This document shows positions 7,807-16,673 of a stretch of 64,000 nt of DNA, piece by piece. The stretch is taken from assembly GCA_937898625.1 (NCBI GenBank), contig CALEJF010000030.1, positions 67,411 to 131,410 of the forward strand. The letters are read 5' to 3'. Within the stretch, counting starts at the first letter, position 1, and each line of letters opens with the position of its first letter. Under the pieces are notes generated by a model. It made no database searches. It worked only from the letters and a program-made list of their open reading frames with translations, and had not been told where the DNA came from. Made by a program: the position numbers and the translations under genes. The stretch is from an uncultured Clostridia bacterium. GTDB lineage: Bacteria; Bacillota; Clostridia; Oscillospirales; Acutalibacteraceae.

Positions 7807-8070
7807 ATGCGAAAAGAATTAGAAGAATTATGGCAATATTATCTTATTGAAGTACCAATGCAACGAAATGAAAAAGAGAGAGAAATCATAAGAAGATACC
7901 GTGAAGCAGAGGATAATTTGAGAGCAAAATTAAACAACGAACAAAAAGAGCTTCTTGAAGAATATGACAATGCAATATCTGAAACAAACAGAATATCAGA
8001 AAGTTATGCTTTTATTAAAGGAGTACGATTTACAACTCGGATTATATTTGAGGCTTTTTGTGATGATTAA
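7807..8070 (+). CDS. Small charged protein, DUF6809-like
   Basis: An 87-residue cytoplasmic protein rich in Glu, Lys and Arg and predicted mainly helical. The pattern of a conserved N-terminal EELW/Y, a central run of charged helices and a C-terminal FIKGVRFTTRIIFE resembles the DUF6809 family of small Clostridial proteins, whose function is unknown. The frame extends back to 7756, but the ATG at 7807 follows AGAGAGG and fits the family. It stands alone, flanked by a terminator and a dispersed repeat. Confidence 0.7.
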   Translation: MRKELEELWQYYLIEVPMQRNEKEREIIRRYREAEDNLRAKLNNEQKELLEEYDNAISETNRISESYAFIKGVRFTTRIIFEAFCDD

Positions 8071-8096
8071 CCTTATTATATTTTCTGCTTCAAAAT

Positions 8097-8242
8097 TTGT
8101 AGGGGCTGGCGTCCTCGACAGCCCGTTATTAATTCATTAACGCACATGCTTCGGGTCGCCGAGGGTGCGGGTATCCGGTGGACACCTCTGCGAAGCAGAA
8201 ACACCGACCGAGCCGGCAGGTGAGACCTGCCGACCCCTACAA
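8097..8242. repeat. Dispersed GTAGGGG repeat with terminal inverted repeats
   Basis: A 146-bp GC-rich segment with perfect 9-bp terminal inverted repeats TTGTAGGGG/CCCCTACAA. Inside are further hairpins such as GGCAGGT/ACCTGCC and TCTGCGAAGCAGA. Related copies occur at 46075-46161 and, as a partial copy, at 16674-16705. It is non-coding and behaves like a MITE-type or palindromic intergenic repeat. Confidence 0.7.
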
Positions 8243-8262
8243 TATCTAAAAAGACTTTTTGC

Positions 8263-8292
8263 TTTACATTGACTTTTGTTTTGTGTTATAAT
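8263..8292 (+). promoter_or_regulatory. Promoter for the GH43 gene
   Basis: TTTACA (8263-8268), 18 bases and TATAAT (8287-8292), about 30 bases before the start codon. Confidence 0.65.
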
Positions 8293-8322
8293 AACCAAAA
8301 CAAATGCAAAGGAGAAAACTTT

Positions 8323-9351
8323 ATGTTGACACCCATCATCCGTTACATAACTGCTTTTGTTATGATAGCATTTAATCTTTTCAATTTTCTTTTCAATGAT
8401 TATGCTTATCCCGCATTATCAAGAAAGGATGCTTACCTCTTTGTATATTTCACAGGAAACTCTGTTGAAGAACAAAGAATAAATATGGCAATCAGCTCCG
8501 ATGGTTACCGTTTCCAAGCACTTAACGATAACAAGCCAATTATTGAGCAAGAACTTGGTACAGGTTGTTGCCGTGACCCTTATATTCTTAATGGTCAGGA
8601 CGGTTGTTACTACATTATTGCAACAGATATGGACGCAAACCTTGGTTGGACATCAAACCACGCACTTGTAACTTGGAAATCAGAGGACCTTATTAACTGG
8701 ACTGACGAAACTGTTATTGATATCCGTGACCTTGGTGGTGAATTCGCCAATACAACCCGTGCGTGGGCACCACAGGCAATTTGGGACCCGGAAGTAGAGA
8801 TGTATATGGTTTACTGGGCACACTCAACTGCTGAAAACGATATTGCAGGTCACTACTACGCATATACAAAGGATTTCAAGACCTTTGAAACCGAACCAAA
8901 ACCACTTTATGGCCGTTGGGAAGAGGGAATTCAATGTATTGATGCCGATATCGTTTACAACGAAAAAAACGATTACTACTATCTCTATTTCAAATATGAC
9001 GAAACACAGAAAATCGCTTATGTTAAGTCAAAAAATCTCACAGGACCTTACGATACAGAAGACCCTGTAATTGTTTCTCTTGGTTATTTCGGTGTTGAAG
9101 GCAGTACAATGTACAACATCAACGGCACAGATAAATGGGTTATGATTATGGACGAATACGGCACAGGTCATTTTTATACACAGCAGACAGATGATTTTGA
9201 GAACTTTAAGCGAGTTAACCGTGACATTACTGCTATGGACCACTTAAAACCTCGTCATGGTTCCGTTGTTACAATTACGCTAAAGGAATATAACGCACTC
9301 AAAAAAGAATTTGGAGTACAGCCTATTCCTGATAACCCAACAATTAAATAA
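8323..9351 (+). CDS. Glycoside hydrolase family 43 protein, N-terminally anchored
   Basis: A 342-residue enzyme with the five-bladed beta-propeller sequence pattern of GH43, a family of arabinofuranosidases, xylosidases and arabinanases. GTGCCRDPYIL carries the candidate general-base aspartate, TTRAWAPQAIWDP is the blade-two signature and YFGVEGSTMYN carries a candidate catalytic glutamate. The first 25 residues are hydrophobic (PIIRYITAFVMIAFNLFNFLF) and look like an uncleaved signal anchor, placing the enzyme outside the membrane. The ATG at 8323 follows AAAGGAGA; the upstream in-frame extension is not used. It is monocistronic and followed by a bidirectional terminator. The exact glycan is uncertain. 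Confidence 0.85.
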   Translation: MLTPIIRYITAFVMIAFNLFNFLFNDYAYPALSRKDAYLFVYFTGNSVEEQRINMAISSDGYRFQALNDNKPIIEQELGTGCCRDPYILNGQDGCYYIIATDMDANLGWTSNHALVTWKSEDLINWTDETVIDIRDLGGEFANTTRAWAPQAIWDPEVEMYMVYWAHSTAENDIAGHYYAYTKDFKTFETEPKPLYGRWEEGIQCIDADIVYNEKNDYYYLYFKYDETQKIAYVKSKNLTGPYDTEDPVIVSLGYFGVEGSTMYNINGTDKWVMIMDEYGTGHFYTQQTDDFENFKRVNRDITAMDHLKPRHGSVVTITLKEYNALKKEFGVQPIPDNPTIK

Positions 9352-9356
9352 AAACT

Positions 9357-9386
9357 AAGGAACGGTAAAAAACCGTTCCTTTTTTC
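9357..9386 (+). terminator. Bidirectional terminator between GH43 and LRR lipoprotein
   Basis: The 10-bp stem AAGGAACGGT/ACCGTTCCTT with an A-rich loop and TTTTTT tail serves the plus-strand GH43 gene. The A-rich stretch on the other side gives T residues for the convergent minus-strand gene. Confidence 0.88.
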
Positions 9387-9396
9387 TTGCTGTTTA

Positions 9397-10251
9397 CTAC
9401 TTTTTCCAATTGATTTTTAACTCGTCAATGTTCTTGCCCTGATTTGTAGGGAACCATTTTTTTCCGAGTGTTAAATTGCTTTCTTGGTTGTTAATATTTA
9501 TTTCCAGAAGATTCTTGCAGTTATAGAAAGCGTATTCATCAATCTGCTTAACATTCTGCGAAAGGTTAAGAGTTTTAAGTCCGTAACAATATGAGAAAGC
9601 ATCTTTGCCGATAAATTCAAGTGCTTCGGGAAGAACTAAATCTTCCATTCTTTCACAGCGGAAAAATGCCTTTTCCTCAATTCGTTTAACAGTCGATGGT
9701 ATTTCAATCTTTGTAAGGCTGAAGCATTTATAGAATGCCTTTGTACGGATTGTTTCAACACCCTCAGGAATTGAATACTGTGAAACCTTGAATTTGTTTC
9801 CATTTTCATCCTGTGCATCGGTCAAATCTTTAGCAAGAGGGTAGAAGAGAAGAGTTTTCATATCCTTTGTATAAAGCACACCGTCAATATCACAGAAATA
9901 TTCGTTATTTTCATCCACCTCAAAAGCGGTTATATGCTGATTATTTTCAAGTGCCCATACGCCGATTTCCTTAACATTTTTACCGATTGTGATTTCAGTA
10001 ACATATTCAAGGTTTGTAGCAGAGAAATCAGCGATTTTTGTAACAGGAACACCTTCGTATTCATCGGGGATAACTATTTTTGTAATAGATATTTTGTTAG
10101 GTACACCCGTAACAGTTGCCTCACCATTTTCGATGGTGTATTCAATTTCGTCACCCTCAATACCTAAAAAGGTGGACACAGCACCACAACCTGAAAACAA
10201 TAAGCAGATGCAAATAAGAAGTGCAACAATTCTAACAAATCTTTTCTTCAT
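9397..10251 (-). CDS. BspA-like leucine-rich-repeat lipoprotein
   Basis: A 284-residue secreted lipoprotein. The signal peptide ends in the lipobox LFSGC with the lipidated cysteine at residue 22. The mature part contains LRR_5 (BspA-type) repeats with the recurring pattern of an aliphatic start, IxxxAFxxCxxL and a following ITIP-like strand, for example IRTKAFYKCFSLTKIEIPSTVKRI written here only in part. Such proteins usually mediate adhesion or protein contact at the cell surface. It begins one base after the stop codon of the sugar transporter gene, so the two are probably cotranscribed; the functional link is unclear. Confidence 0.85.
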   Translation of the reverse strand: MKKRFVRIVALLICICLLFSGCGAVSTFLGIEGDEIEYTIENGEATVTGVPNKISITKIVIPDEYEGVPVTKIADFSATNLEYVTEITIGKNVKEIGVWALENNQHITAFEVDENNEYFCDIDGVLYTKDMKTLLFYPLAKDLTDAQDENGNKFKVSQYSIPEGVETIRTKAFYKCFSLTKIEIPSTVKRIEEKAFFRCERMEDLVLPEALEFIGKDAFSYCYGLKTLNLSQNVKQIDEYAFYNCKNLLEININNQESNLTLGKKWFPTNQGKNIDELKINWKK

Positions 10252-10252
10252 A

Positions 10253-11923
10253 TTAAACTACCTCGCTTTCAGTTTCTTCATTTTCAATAGAACGAAGTCT
10301 TTCTTGAAGTTCTGCAACACACATATCGTGCTTTTCTCTTGTAAGGTCATAGAAGAAGAAAGGAACCACCATAAGGACAGTACTGATAATTGTAGCCCAA
10401 GTGTAGATGTTAAATACGCTGTTAAGAATTGCCTGGTCGAAAAGAACGTCCCAGTCAGATGTGAATCCTGCTTTTGCTAAAAGACCGGGAATAATAAATC
10501 CAAGAACAACGTTGATTGGGTTCAAGAACCAGCTGAACACACCTGCCATAGAGTCGGCACGTTCGCCGTATTTCCATTGGTGATAGTCCTGAATGTCTGC
10601 ACCAAGACCAACGTTGATACCGTCAACAACAGGTTGGAATGTGTTACGAAGGAACATAGCACCGATAAACACATAAACGTTTTCGATTCTTACGGCAAAC
10701 AACATGAGGAAAACCGTAAGAAGTGCAATACCACGGAAAGTGATAAGGATATTTCTTTTCTGGAATTTCTTAGTAAGAATAGGACAAAGGATATTACCAA
10801 ATGTCATACCTACAACAACAACGTTTGCAGCAACACCATAAAGGGCTTCCATTCGGAGAGAGTAAATGAACCAGAATTGAAGAAGGCTACCAACCATTGC
10901 TGACCATTGACCTAAAATAGTGGAGATGTTTGTAATCCAGAAATACTTGTTTTTAAGAACGTTTTTAGCACCGTTAAAGAATGTGACTTTTTTACGCTTG
11001 TCACCTGATGCTTCAATAACACGTTCGTGACAATGAACTGCCGCGAGAGAAACAAAAACACCGATAAATCCGAAAATAGGAACAAAAATTTTGTAGGTGT
11101 TTATGTTTAAGTATCCGCCCGTTGACTGAATAAGCATCGGGAAGAAAAGACCGATAATTGATGGGAAAAGACCTGTAATAATAGGAACAATTGAGTGAAG
11201 TCTTTGTCTTTCCTGTGAGTTAGGAGTCATAAAGGTGACAAGTCCGTTGACACCAACATAAGAATTATAGAAGAAGTTCATAATTGTAAATGCACCATGA
11301 AGAATAACAAGCTTATAAACACTTGGAAGGTGCTGAATTGGTAAAAACGGAATAATTGACATCACAATTGCAGCAGGAATACCACAAAGAAGAATAAAGG
11401 GCTTAAGTCGTCCGTATTTTGCACAGAACTTTTTACGGATTCCCCATGTTATGTAATTTGTGATACCGCTTAAGAATAGAATATTGCCAACAATCTGGGG
11501 AGTACCCAACATAAAATCAAAGGCATCTATAGGTATAAAGTAGCATCCAAGACCGACAACCATTTCACCTAAATAACAAATATGTGCGAATTTTCTCATT
11601 TTTGGAGAAAGTTCACCGTGGTTTTCATAGATAAGAACACCGATAGGGTTCATAAACATGAGAACATAACCTACGATAGTACTTATAAGGTTAACAAGTT
11701 GGAACTGTATATTACTGAGCCCCATAATTGAACCGCAGAAATATGATGCCGAGAAAGATAACATTCCCGATGCAGTTAAGAAAATGTAAGAACCAGCCTG
11801 TGTTGCAGTATAGGCAACGAATTCTTTAAGTGAAACATATTCACCCTCATTAGGCTTGTTCCAATGTTCCTTGACATAGGCAGGGGCCTCTTTGACCTTG
11901 CCTATAATTTCAGCCTTTGTCAT
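10253..11923 (-). CDS. GPH-family (MFS) sugar:cation symporter
   Basis: A 556-residue membrane protein with about 12 transmembrane segments. The arrangement resembles the glycoside-pentoside-hexuronide (GPH, MelB-like) branch of the major facilitator superfamily, which imports oligosaccharides with Na+ or H+. It is somewhat longer than typical MelB (about 470 residues) because of a hydrophilic N-terminal stretch of about 40 residues and a longer C-terminus. The ATG at 11923 follows GGAAAGGG; the upstream TTG is not preferred. The downstream partner is the LRR lipoprotein. The substrate is not evident, though nearby GH43 genes make a plant oligosaccharide plausible. Confidence 0.8.
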   Translation of the reverse strand: MTKAEIIGKVKEAPAYVKEHWNKPNEGEYVSLKEFVAYTATQAGSYIFLTASGMLSFSASYFCGSIMGLSNIQFQLVNLISTIVGYVLMFMNPIGVLIYENHGELSPKMRKFAHICYLGEMVVGLGCYFIPIDAFDFMLGTPQIVGNILFLSGITNYITWGIRKKFCAKYGRLKPFILLCGIPAAIVMSIIPFLPIQHLPSVYKLVILHGAFTIMNFFYNSYVGVNGLVTFMTPNSQERQRLHSIVPIITGLFPSIIGLFFPMLIQSTGGYLNINTYKIFVPIFGFIGVFVSLAAVHCHERVIEASGDKRKKVTFFNGAKNVLKNKYFWITNISTILGQWSAMVGSLLQFWFIYSLRMEALYGVAANVVVVGMTFGNILCPILTKKFQKRNILITFRGIALLTVFLMLFAVRIENVYVFIGAMFLRNTFQPVVDGINVGLGADIQDYHQWKYGERADSMAGVFSWFLNPINVVLGFIIPGLLAKAGFTSDWDVLFDQAILNSVFNIYTWATIISTVLMVVPFFFYDLTREKHDMCVAELQERLRSIENEETESEVV

Positions 11924-11954
11924 TAAATCATCCCTTTCCAAAACATATCGCTTT

Positions 11955-11983
11955 ATTATACAATAAAAAGCATATAAAATAAA
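11955..11983 (-). promoter_or_regulatory. Promoter for transporter-lipoprotein operon
   Basis: On the minus strand a TATAAT -10 box (11955-11960) has TTTATT 17 bases upstream (11978-11983). The -35 is weak. Confidence 0.5.
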
Positions 11984-12083
11984 GGGACAAACCCCATAAA
12001 AATCTTTTTTGTGAGATTTGCCGTAAGTTCAGGCGAATGTATATGCAAATTGTCTAAACAAAAAGTATGTAATAGGAAATTTT

Positions 12084-12142
12084 AATTCCCACTAAATTTA
12101 TATGAATTAACTCTTGAATTCCTACTAAATTTGTAGTATATT
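12084..12142 (+). promoter_or_regulatory. Promoter and direct-repeat operator of the Rrf2 gene
   Basis: TTGAAT (12114-12119), 17 bases and TATATT (12137-12142) form the promoter. A 16-base motif AATTCCYACTAAATTT occurs twice, at 12084-12099 and 12117-12132, exactly 33 bp apart (about three helical turns). The second copy fills the spacer between -35 and -10. This matches the style of Rrf2/CymR/IscR operators and suggests autorepression by the adjacent regulator. Confidence 0.7.
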
Positions 12143-12184
12143 ATTTCAGTAAATGAAATAATACTCCAAAAGGGTGTAGATACA

Positions 12185-12619
12185 ATGAAAATCTCAACAA
12201 AAGGCAGATATGCACTTCGTCTTATGACAGACCTTGCAATTCATAAGGAAGATGGATATATCTCAATAAAAACTGTTTCGCAAAGACAGAATATAAGCGA
12301 AAAATACCTTGAACAGATTATTAAAATGCTTGCAAAAGAAAATTTTGTTGAAAGTATCCGTGGTGCTCAGGGCGGTTATCGACTTACTCGAGAGCCAATT
12401 GAATATACAGTAGGTGAAATACTCCGTGTAACAGAGGGTAGCCTTGCTCCCGTTGCTTGTCTTGCAACTGACGAAAACACTTGCGAGAACTGTATGGACT
12501 GCGTAACCCTTGAAATCTGGCAATGTGTCCTCAATGCAGTTAATGAGGTTGTTGACTCCATAACCTTGCAGTATCTCGTTGACAAACAGAAAGAAAAGGG
12601 GAATTGCGGATGTTGTTAA
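12185..12619 (+). CDS. Rrf2 family transcriptional regulator (IscR/CymR-like)
   Basis: A 144-residue winged-helix regulator. The N-terminus MKISTKGRYALRLMTDLA and the recognition segment ISEKYLEQIIKMLAK are standard for Rrf2. A cysteine cluster follows the wing, CLATDENTCENCMDC (three cysteines with IscR-like spacing plus one more), and the C-terminus ends CGCC, so Fe-S or thiol sensing is plausible. It overlaps the MetH-like gene by 10 bases and is followed by cysteine desulfurase and scaffold genes, so control of sulfur/Fe-S metabolism is likely. The paired operator upstream suggests autoregulation. Confidence 0.9.
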   Translation: MKISTKGRYALRLMTDLAIHKEDGYISIKTVSQRQNISEKYLEQIIKMLAKENFVESIRGAQGGYRLTREPIEYTVGEILRVTEGSLAPVACLATDENTCENCMDCVTLEIWQCVLNAVNEVVDSITLQYLVDKQKEKGNCGCC

Positions 12620-14964
12620 ACAGATTCGGTAAAGAATTACTTTTCTTTGACGGTGGAATGGGCACAGAGTTGCAAAAGAACGGACTCAAAAAAGGTGAGT
12701 TGCCCGAACTTCTTAACATCCATTCACCTGAAATTGTGAAAAAAGTTCATAAATCATACTTGGATGCAGGTTGCGATATTATCACAACTAACACATTCGG
12801 TGCAAATTCACTTAAATTTCAGAATGTGGAAGAAATCATCACAAATGCAGTAAATATCGTTAAAGATGCCATTTGTGAAAGTGGCAAAAAGGCATATATA
12901 GCACTTGATGTTGGACCTTTGGGTAAGCTTTTAGCACCTTATGGTGATTTACCCTTTGAAGATGCTTACAACCTTTTCAAAGAGCAAGTTGTAGCGGGTG
13001 AAAAAGCAGGTGCCGACCTTGTGCTTATTGAAACAATGGGCGATTTGTACGAGATTAAAGCTGCAGTTTTGGCTGCAAAAGAAAACTCAAATTTACCCAT
13101 ATTCGTTTCAATGATTTTTGATAAAAAAGGTACACTTTTAACCGGTGCAGATGTAAAAACTGCTATTGTAACACTTGAAGGATTGGGTGTTGACGGAATC
13201 GGACTTAACTGTGGATTAGGCCCTGACCAGATGCTTGTTTTGTTAAAAGAAATGACAGAGTATTCAAGCACACCGATTTTTATTCAGCCCAATGCAGGAC
13301 TACCCGTGTCCGTAAATGGTGAAACAGTTTACAATGTAACACCGGAAGAATTTGCAGAAAAGCAATTTAAAATTCTAAAAAATGGTGCTTGTGCTCTGGG
13401 TGGTTGCTGTGGCACAAATCCAATGCATATAAAGGCTATGATTGACCTTTGCAAAGGCAGAGAAATTGAGCAAATAGCAAAGAAGAATTACACAGCAGTT
13501 TCTTCTTATTCAAAGTCAGTTTTCTTTGAGAGTAAGCCAATTATCGTTGGTGAAAGAATAAATCCAACGGGTAAAAAGCTCCTTAAAGAAGCACTTCGCA
13601 ACAATGATATGGACTATATTTTCCGTGAGGGTGTAGGTCAGGTTGATTTGGGTGCGGATATTCTTGATGTGAATGTTGGACTTCCCGAAATCGACGAATG
13701 TGAAATGATGACAAATGCTGTTCAGGGGTTACAAAGTATTTTAAATACCCCTTTGCAGATTGACACATCCGACCCTCGTGTCATGGAAAAGGCACTTCGT
13801 ATCTATAATGGTAAGGCTATGGTCAACTCCGTAAATGGTAAAGAAGAATCAATGAATTCTGTTTTCCCACTTGTGAAAAAATATGGTGGTGTTGTGGTCT
13901 GCTTAACCCTTGACGAAAACGGAATCCCCGAAACAGTAGAGGGTAGAATTGCCATCGCAGAAAAAATTATAAATAGGGCAAAAGAGTTTGGAATAGAAAA
14001 GAAAGACCTTGTTTTTGACCCCCTTTGTATGAGTGTCAGCACAAATAAAGAAAGTGCAAAAATCACTCTCCAATGTGTTGAAAAACTTACAAATGACTTG
14101 GGCGTCAAAACAATTTTAGGTGTTTCAAATGTGTCTTTCGGACTTCCTAACAGAGAACTCATTAACTCAACCTTCTTTTCACTTGCCTTACAAAAAGGAC
14201 TTAGTTCAGGCATCGTAAACCCCAAAAGTGAAATGATGATGAACACATACTACTCCTTTAATGCCCTGAATGGGATTGACGAAAACTTTGAGGACTATAT
14301 CGCAAATGCAACGGATGTTAAAGCAGAAATCAAAACAGATGTTGTCGATTTGAAAACTGCGGTTATAAAAGGTCTTAAAGAAAAAGCAAAGCAGGAAACT
14401 GAAAAAGAACTTCTTACCAAATCGCCACTTGAAATTATTGACAATATTTTAATCCCTGCGCTTAATGTGGTAGGCGAGGGTTTTGAAAATAACAAAATCT
14501 TCCTGCCCGGACTTTTAATGAGTGCCGAAACAGCAGGCGTGAGCTTTGATGTTCTAAAAAAAGAGATGGAGAAAAACGGCTTACAAAACGAAAAAAAGGG
14601 TAAGATAATTATGGCAACCGTTGAAGGTGACATTCACGATATTGGTAAAAATATTGTGAAAGTACTTCTTGAAAACTATGGCTTTGATGTTATCGACCTC
14701 GGCAAGGATGTTAAGCCTGAAATTATTGTGGAAACTGCCATTCGTGAGAATGTAAGATTCGTGGGACTTTCTGCACTTATGACAACAACCGTGCCGTCAA
14801 TGGAAAAAACAATCAAACTGCTTCGTGAAAAAGATAAAAATATTTCAGTTATGGTTGGTGGTGCAGTTTTAACAGAGGAATATGCAGAAATGATAGGTGC
14901 TGACTTTTACGCAAAAGATGCAATGACAACTGTAAGAATTGCTGAAAAATTCTTTGCAGAATAG
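12610..14964 (+). CDS. MetH-like cobalamin-dependent methyltransferase lacking activation domain
   Basis: A 784-residue protein with three MetH modules. Residues about 1-290 form a homocysteine S-methyltransferase domain with the zinc motif GGCCGTNP. Residues about 310-560 form a pterin-binding domain starting VGERINPTGKK. The rest is the B12-binding cap plus Rossmann domain with the cobalt-ligand motif GDIHDIGKN. The C-terminal AdoMet-dependent reactivation domain of full MetH (about 1200 residues) is absent, as in many Clostridia, where a separate activator is used. It makes methionine from homocysteine and methyl-THF. The ATG at 12610 follows AAGGGG and overlaps the rrf2 stop, so the two are translationally coupled. 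Confidence 0.92.
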   Translation: MLLNRFGKELLFFDGGMGTELQKNGLKKGELPELLNIHSPEIVKKVHKSYLDAGCDIITTNTFGANSLKFQNVEEIITNAVNIVKDAICESGKKAYIALDVGPLGKLLAPYGDLPFEDAYNLFKEQVVAGEKAGADLVLIETMGDLYEIKAAVLAAKENSNLPIFVSMIFDKKGTLLTGADVKTAIVTLEGLGVDGIGLNCGLGPDQMLVLLKEMTEYSSTPIFIQPNAGLPVSVNGETVYNVTPEEFAEKQFKILKNGACALGGCCGTNPMHIKAMIDLCKGREIEQIAKKNYTAVSSYSKSVFFESKPIIVGERINPTGKKLLKEALRNNDMDYIFREGVGQVDLGADILDVNVGLPEIDECEMMTNAVQGLQSILNTPLQIDTSDPRVMEKALRIYNGKAMVNSVNGKEESMNSVFPLVKKYGGVVVCLTLDENGIPETVEGRIAIAEKIINRAKEFGIEKKDLVFDPLCMSVSTNKESAKITLQCVEKLTNDLGVKTILGVSNVSFGLPNRELINSTFFSLALQKGLSSGIVNPKSEMMMNTYYSFNALNGIDENFEDYIANATDVKAEIKTDVVDLKTAVIKGLKEKAKQETEKELLTKSPLEIIDNILIPALNVVGEGFENNKIFLPGLLMSAETAGVSFDVLKKEMEKNGLQNEKKGKIIMATVEGDIHDIGKNIVKVLLENYGFDVIDLGKDVKPEIIVETAIRENVRFVGLSALMTTTVPSMEKTIKLLREKDKNISVMVGGAVLTEEYAEMIGADFYAKDAMTTVRIAEKFFAE

Positions 14965-14986
14965 TGCTATTTGTACATTGTTATAA

Positions 14987-15016
14987 TTGACAAAATATTA
15001 CAGTATGTAGTATCAT
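14987..15016 (+). promoter_or_regulatory. Promoter for the cysteine desulfurase operon
   Basis: TTGACA (14987-14992), 18 bases and TATCAT (15011-15016) in the gap after the MetH-like gene. It gives the nifS-nifU-nadA-mnmA genes a promoter of their own. Confidence 0.6.
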
Positions 15017-15077
15017 ATAAATGAATTCACAGTAATTCACTATGAATTGTAATTTTCTTATGAAAAGAGATGTATAT

Positions 15078-16256
15078 ATGAAAGTTTATGCAGATAATGC
15101 TGCAACAACAAAAATATCAAAAACGGCTCTTAATGCAATGATGCCGTGCTTTGAGGAGATATATGGAAACCCATCAAGTTTGCACTCAGTGGGACAAGAT
15201 GCTTTCCATGCAGTAAGGGATGCTCGTAATTTGATTGCTGAATGTATCAACGCAGACCCTAACGATGTATATTTTTCATCGGGCGGTAGCGAGAGCGATA
15301 ACTGGGCAATCAAAGGCGCAGCACATTTAATGGCAAAAAAAGGCAAGAAACATATCATCAGTTCAAAGTTTGAACACCACGCAGTCCTTCATACTCTTAA
15401 TGTTCTCGAAAAAGAGGGCTTTGAGATTACCTTGCTTGATGTATATGAAAATGGCCTTGTGCGTGTTGAAGATGTAAAGAATGCAATTAAAGATGATACT
15501 GCCCTTGTAACAATTATGTTTGCAAACAACGAAATTGGTACAGTTCAACCAATCCGTGAAATCGGTGCAGTTTGCCGTGAAAAAGGTGTTCTTTTCCACA
15601 CAGATGCTGTTCAGGCAGTAGGTCATATCCCTGTTGATGTAAAAGCAGACAACATTGATATGATGTCCTTTTCAGGTCACAAATTCCATGGACCAAAGGG
15701 CGTTGGTGGTCTTTACTGCAAAAAGGGTATAAGACTTCCTAACCTTATTGAGGGTGGCGCGCAGGAGAAAAATCGTCGTGCAGGTACAGAGAATGTGCCA
15801 TCAATCGTAGGTATGGCAGCAGCCCTTAAAGATGCTTGTGACAATATGGAAGAAAATACAAAGAAACTTGTAGCCATGAGAGAACAACTCATTGAGGGAA
15901 TTCTTAAAATTGAGCGTAGCCGAATAAACGGTGACCGTGAGCATAGATTACCAGGTAATGTGAGTGCTTGTTTTGAAGGTGTTGAGGGTGAATCACTTCT
16001 TTTATACCTTGATTTAATGGGAATTAGTGCATCATCAGGTTCTGCTTGTACGTCGGGCTCACTTGACCCAAGCCATGTTCTTCTCTCAATCGGCTTGCCA
16101 CACGAAATTGCACACGGTTCACTTCGTTTGAGCCTTTGTGAAGATAATACACCTGAAGAAATGGAATATATCATCGAGCAGTTGCCACCAATCATTAACA
16201 GACTTCGTGATATGTCACCATTGTGGGAAAAAATACAGAAAGAAGGTAACAACTAA
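15078..16256 (+). CDS. nifS: Cysteine desulfurase (NifS/IscS type)
   Basis: A 392-residue PLP enzyme that takes sulfur from cysteine to form an enzyme persulfide. The N-terminal ADNAATT, the PLP-lysine motif SFSGHKFHGPKG and the catalytic-loop SGSACTSGS with the persulfide cysteine place it in group I. The stop codon overlaps the start of the scaffold gene (TAATG), indicating coupling. The frame is open from 15042 with other ATGs at 15042 and 15060; the one at 15078 (MKVYADNAATT) gives the family N-terminus. Sulfur probably flows to the scaffold next door and to MnmA three genes on. Confidence 0.94.
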   Translation: MKVYADNAATTKISKTALNAMMPCFEEIYGNPSSLHSVGQDAFHAVRDARNLIAECINADPNDVYFSSGGSESDNWAIKGAAHLMAKKGKKHIISSKFEHHAVLHTLNVLEKEGFEITLLDVYENGLVRVEDVKNAIKDDTALVTIMFANNEIGTVQPIREIGAVCREKGVLFHTDAVQAVGHIPVDVKADNIDMMSFSGHKFHGPKGVGGLYCKKGIRLPNLIEGGAQEKNRRAGTENVPSIVGMAAALKDACDNMEENTKKLVAMREQLIEGILKIERSRINGDREHRLPGNVSACFEGVEGESLLLYLDLMGISASSGSACTSGSLDPSHVLLSIGLPHEIAHGSLRLSLCEDNTPEEMEYIIEQLPPIINRLRDMSPLWEKIQKEGNN

Positions 16257-16672
16257 TGGAATATTCAGAAAAAGTAATGGAACATTTTGTGAATCCGCAT
16301 AATGTTGGTAAATTAGAAGATGCTGACGGAATCGGTGAAGTTGGTAATGCTAAATGTGGGGATATTATGAAAATGTATCTCAAAATCAATGACGGCATTA
16401 TCACAGATGTTAAATTCAATACTTACGGTTGTGCATCTGCAATCGCAACAAGTTCAATCGCAACTGATATGATTAAAGGTCAGCCTTTAAGTGAGGCACT
16501 CAAGCTCACAAATAAGGCAGTTGTAGAAGCTCTTGACGGACTTCCTGCAGTTAAAATTCACTGTTCAGTTCTTGCAGAACAGGCAATCAAAGCAGCAGTA
16601 AAAGACTACTACGACAAGAACGGTATCGAATACAATCCCGCAGACTTCGAATTCGAAGAACATCACCATTAA
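16256..16672 (+). CDS. nifU: Iron-sulfur cluster scaffold (IscU/NifU N-terminal type)
   Basis: A 138-residue scaffold on which Fe-S clusters are assembled. The three conserved cysteines appear in NAKCGD, YGCASA and KIHCSVLAEQ. It is a single-domain protein, like IscU, ending in EFEEHHH, a natural His-rich tail common in Clostridial homologues. It overlaps the desulfurase by one base, so the two form the core of a minimal NIF/ISC system. No HscA/HscB or ferredoxin genes are nearby. Confidence 0.94.
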   Translation: MEYSEKVMEHFVNPHNVGKLEDADGIGEVGNAKCGDIMKMYLKINDGIITDVKFNTYGCASAIATSSIATDMIKGQPLSEALKLTNKAVVEALDGLPAVKIHCSVLAEQAIKAAVKDYYDKNGIEYNPADFEFEEHHH

Positions 16673-16673
16673 A

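Noticed and set aside
8163..8240. Possible riboswitch or small RNA before the GH43 gene
   Set aside because: The hairpins belong to the GTAGGGG repeat, which ends before the GH43 promoter and so would not be in its transcript.
9989..10480. 163-codon plus-strand ORF across the LRR lipoprotein and transporter boundary
   Set aside because: Antisense shadow of two convincing genes with a lipobox and membrane segments; no ribosome site.
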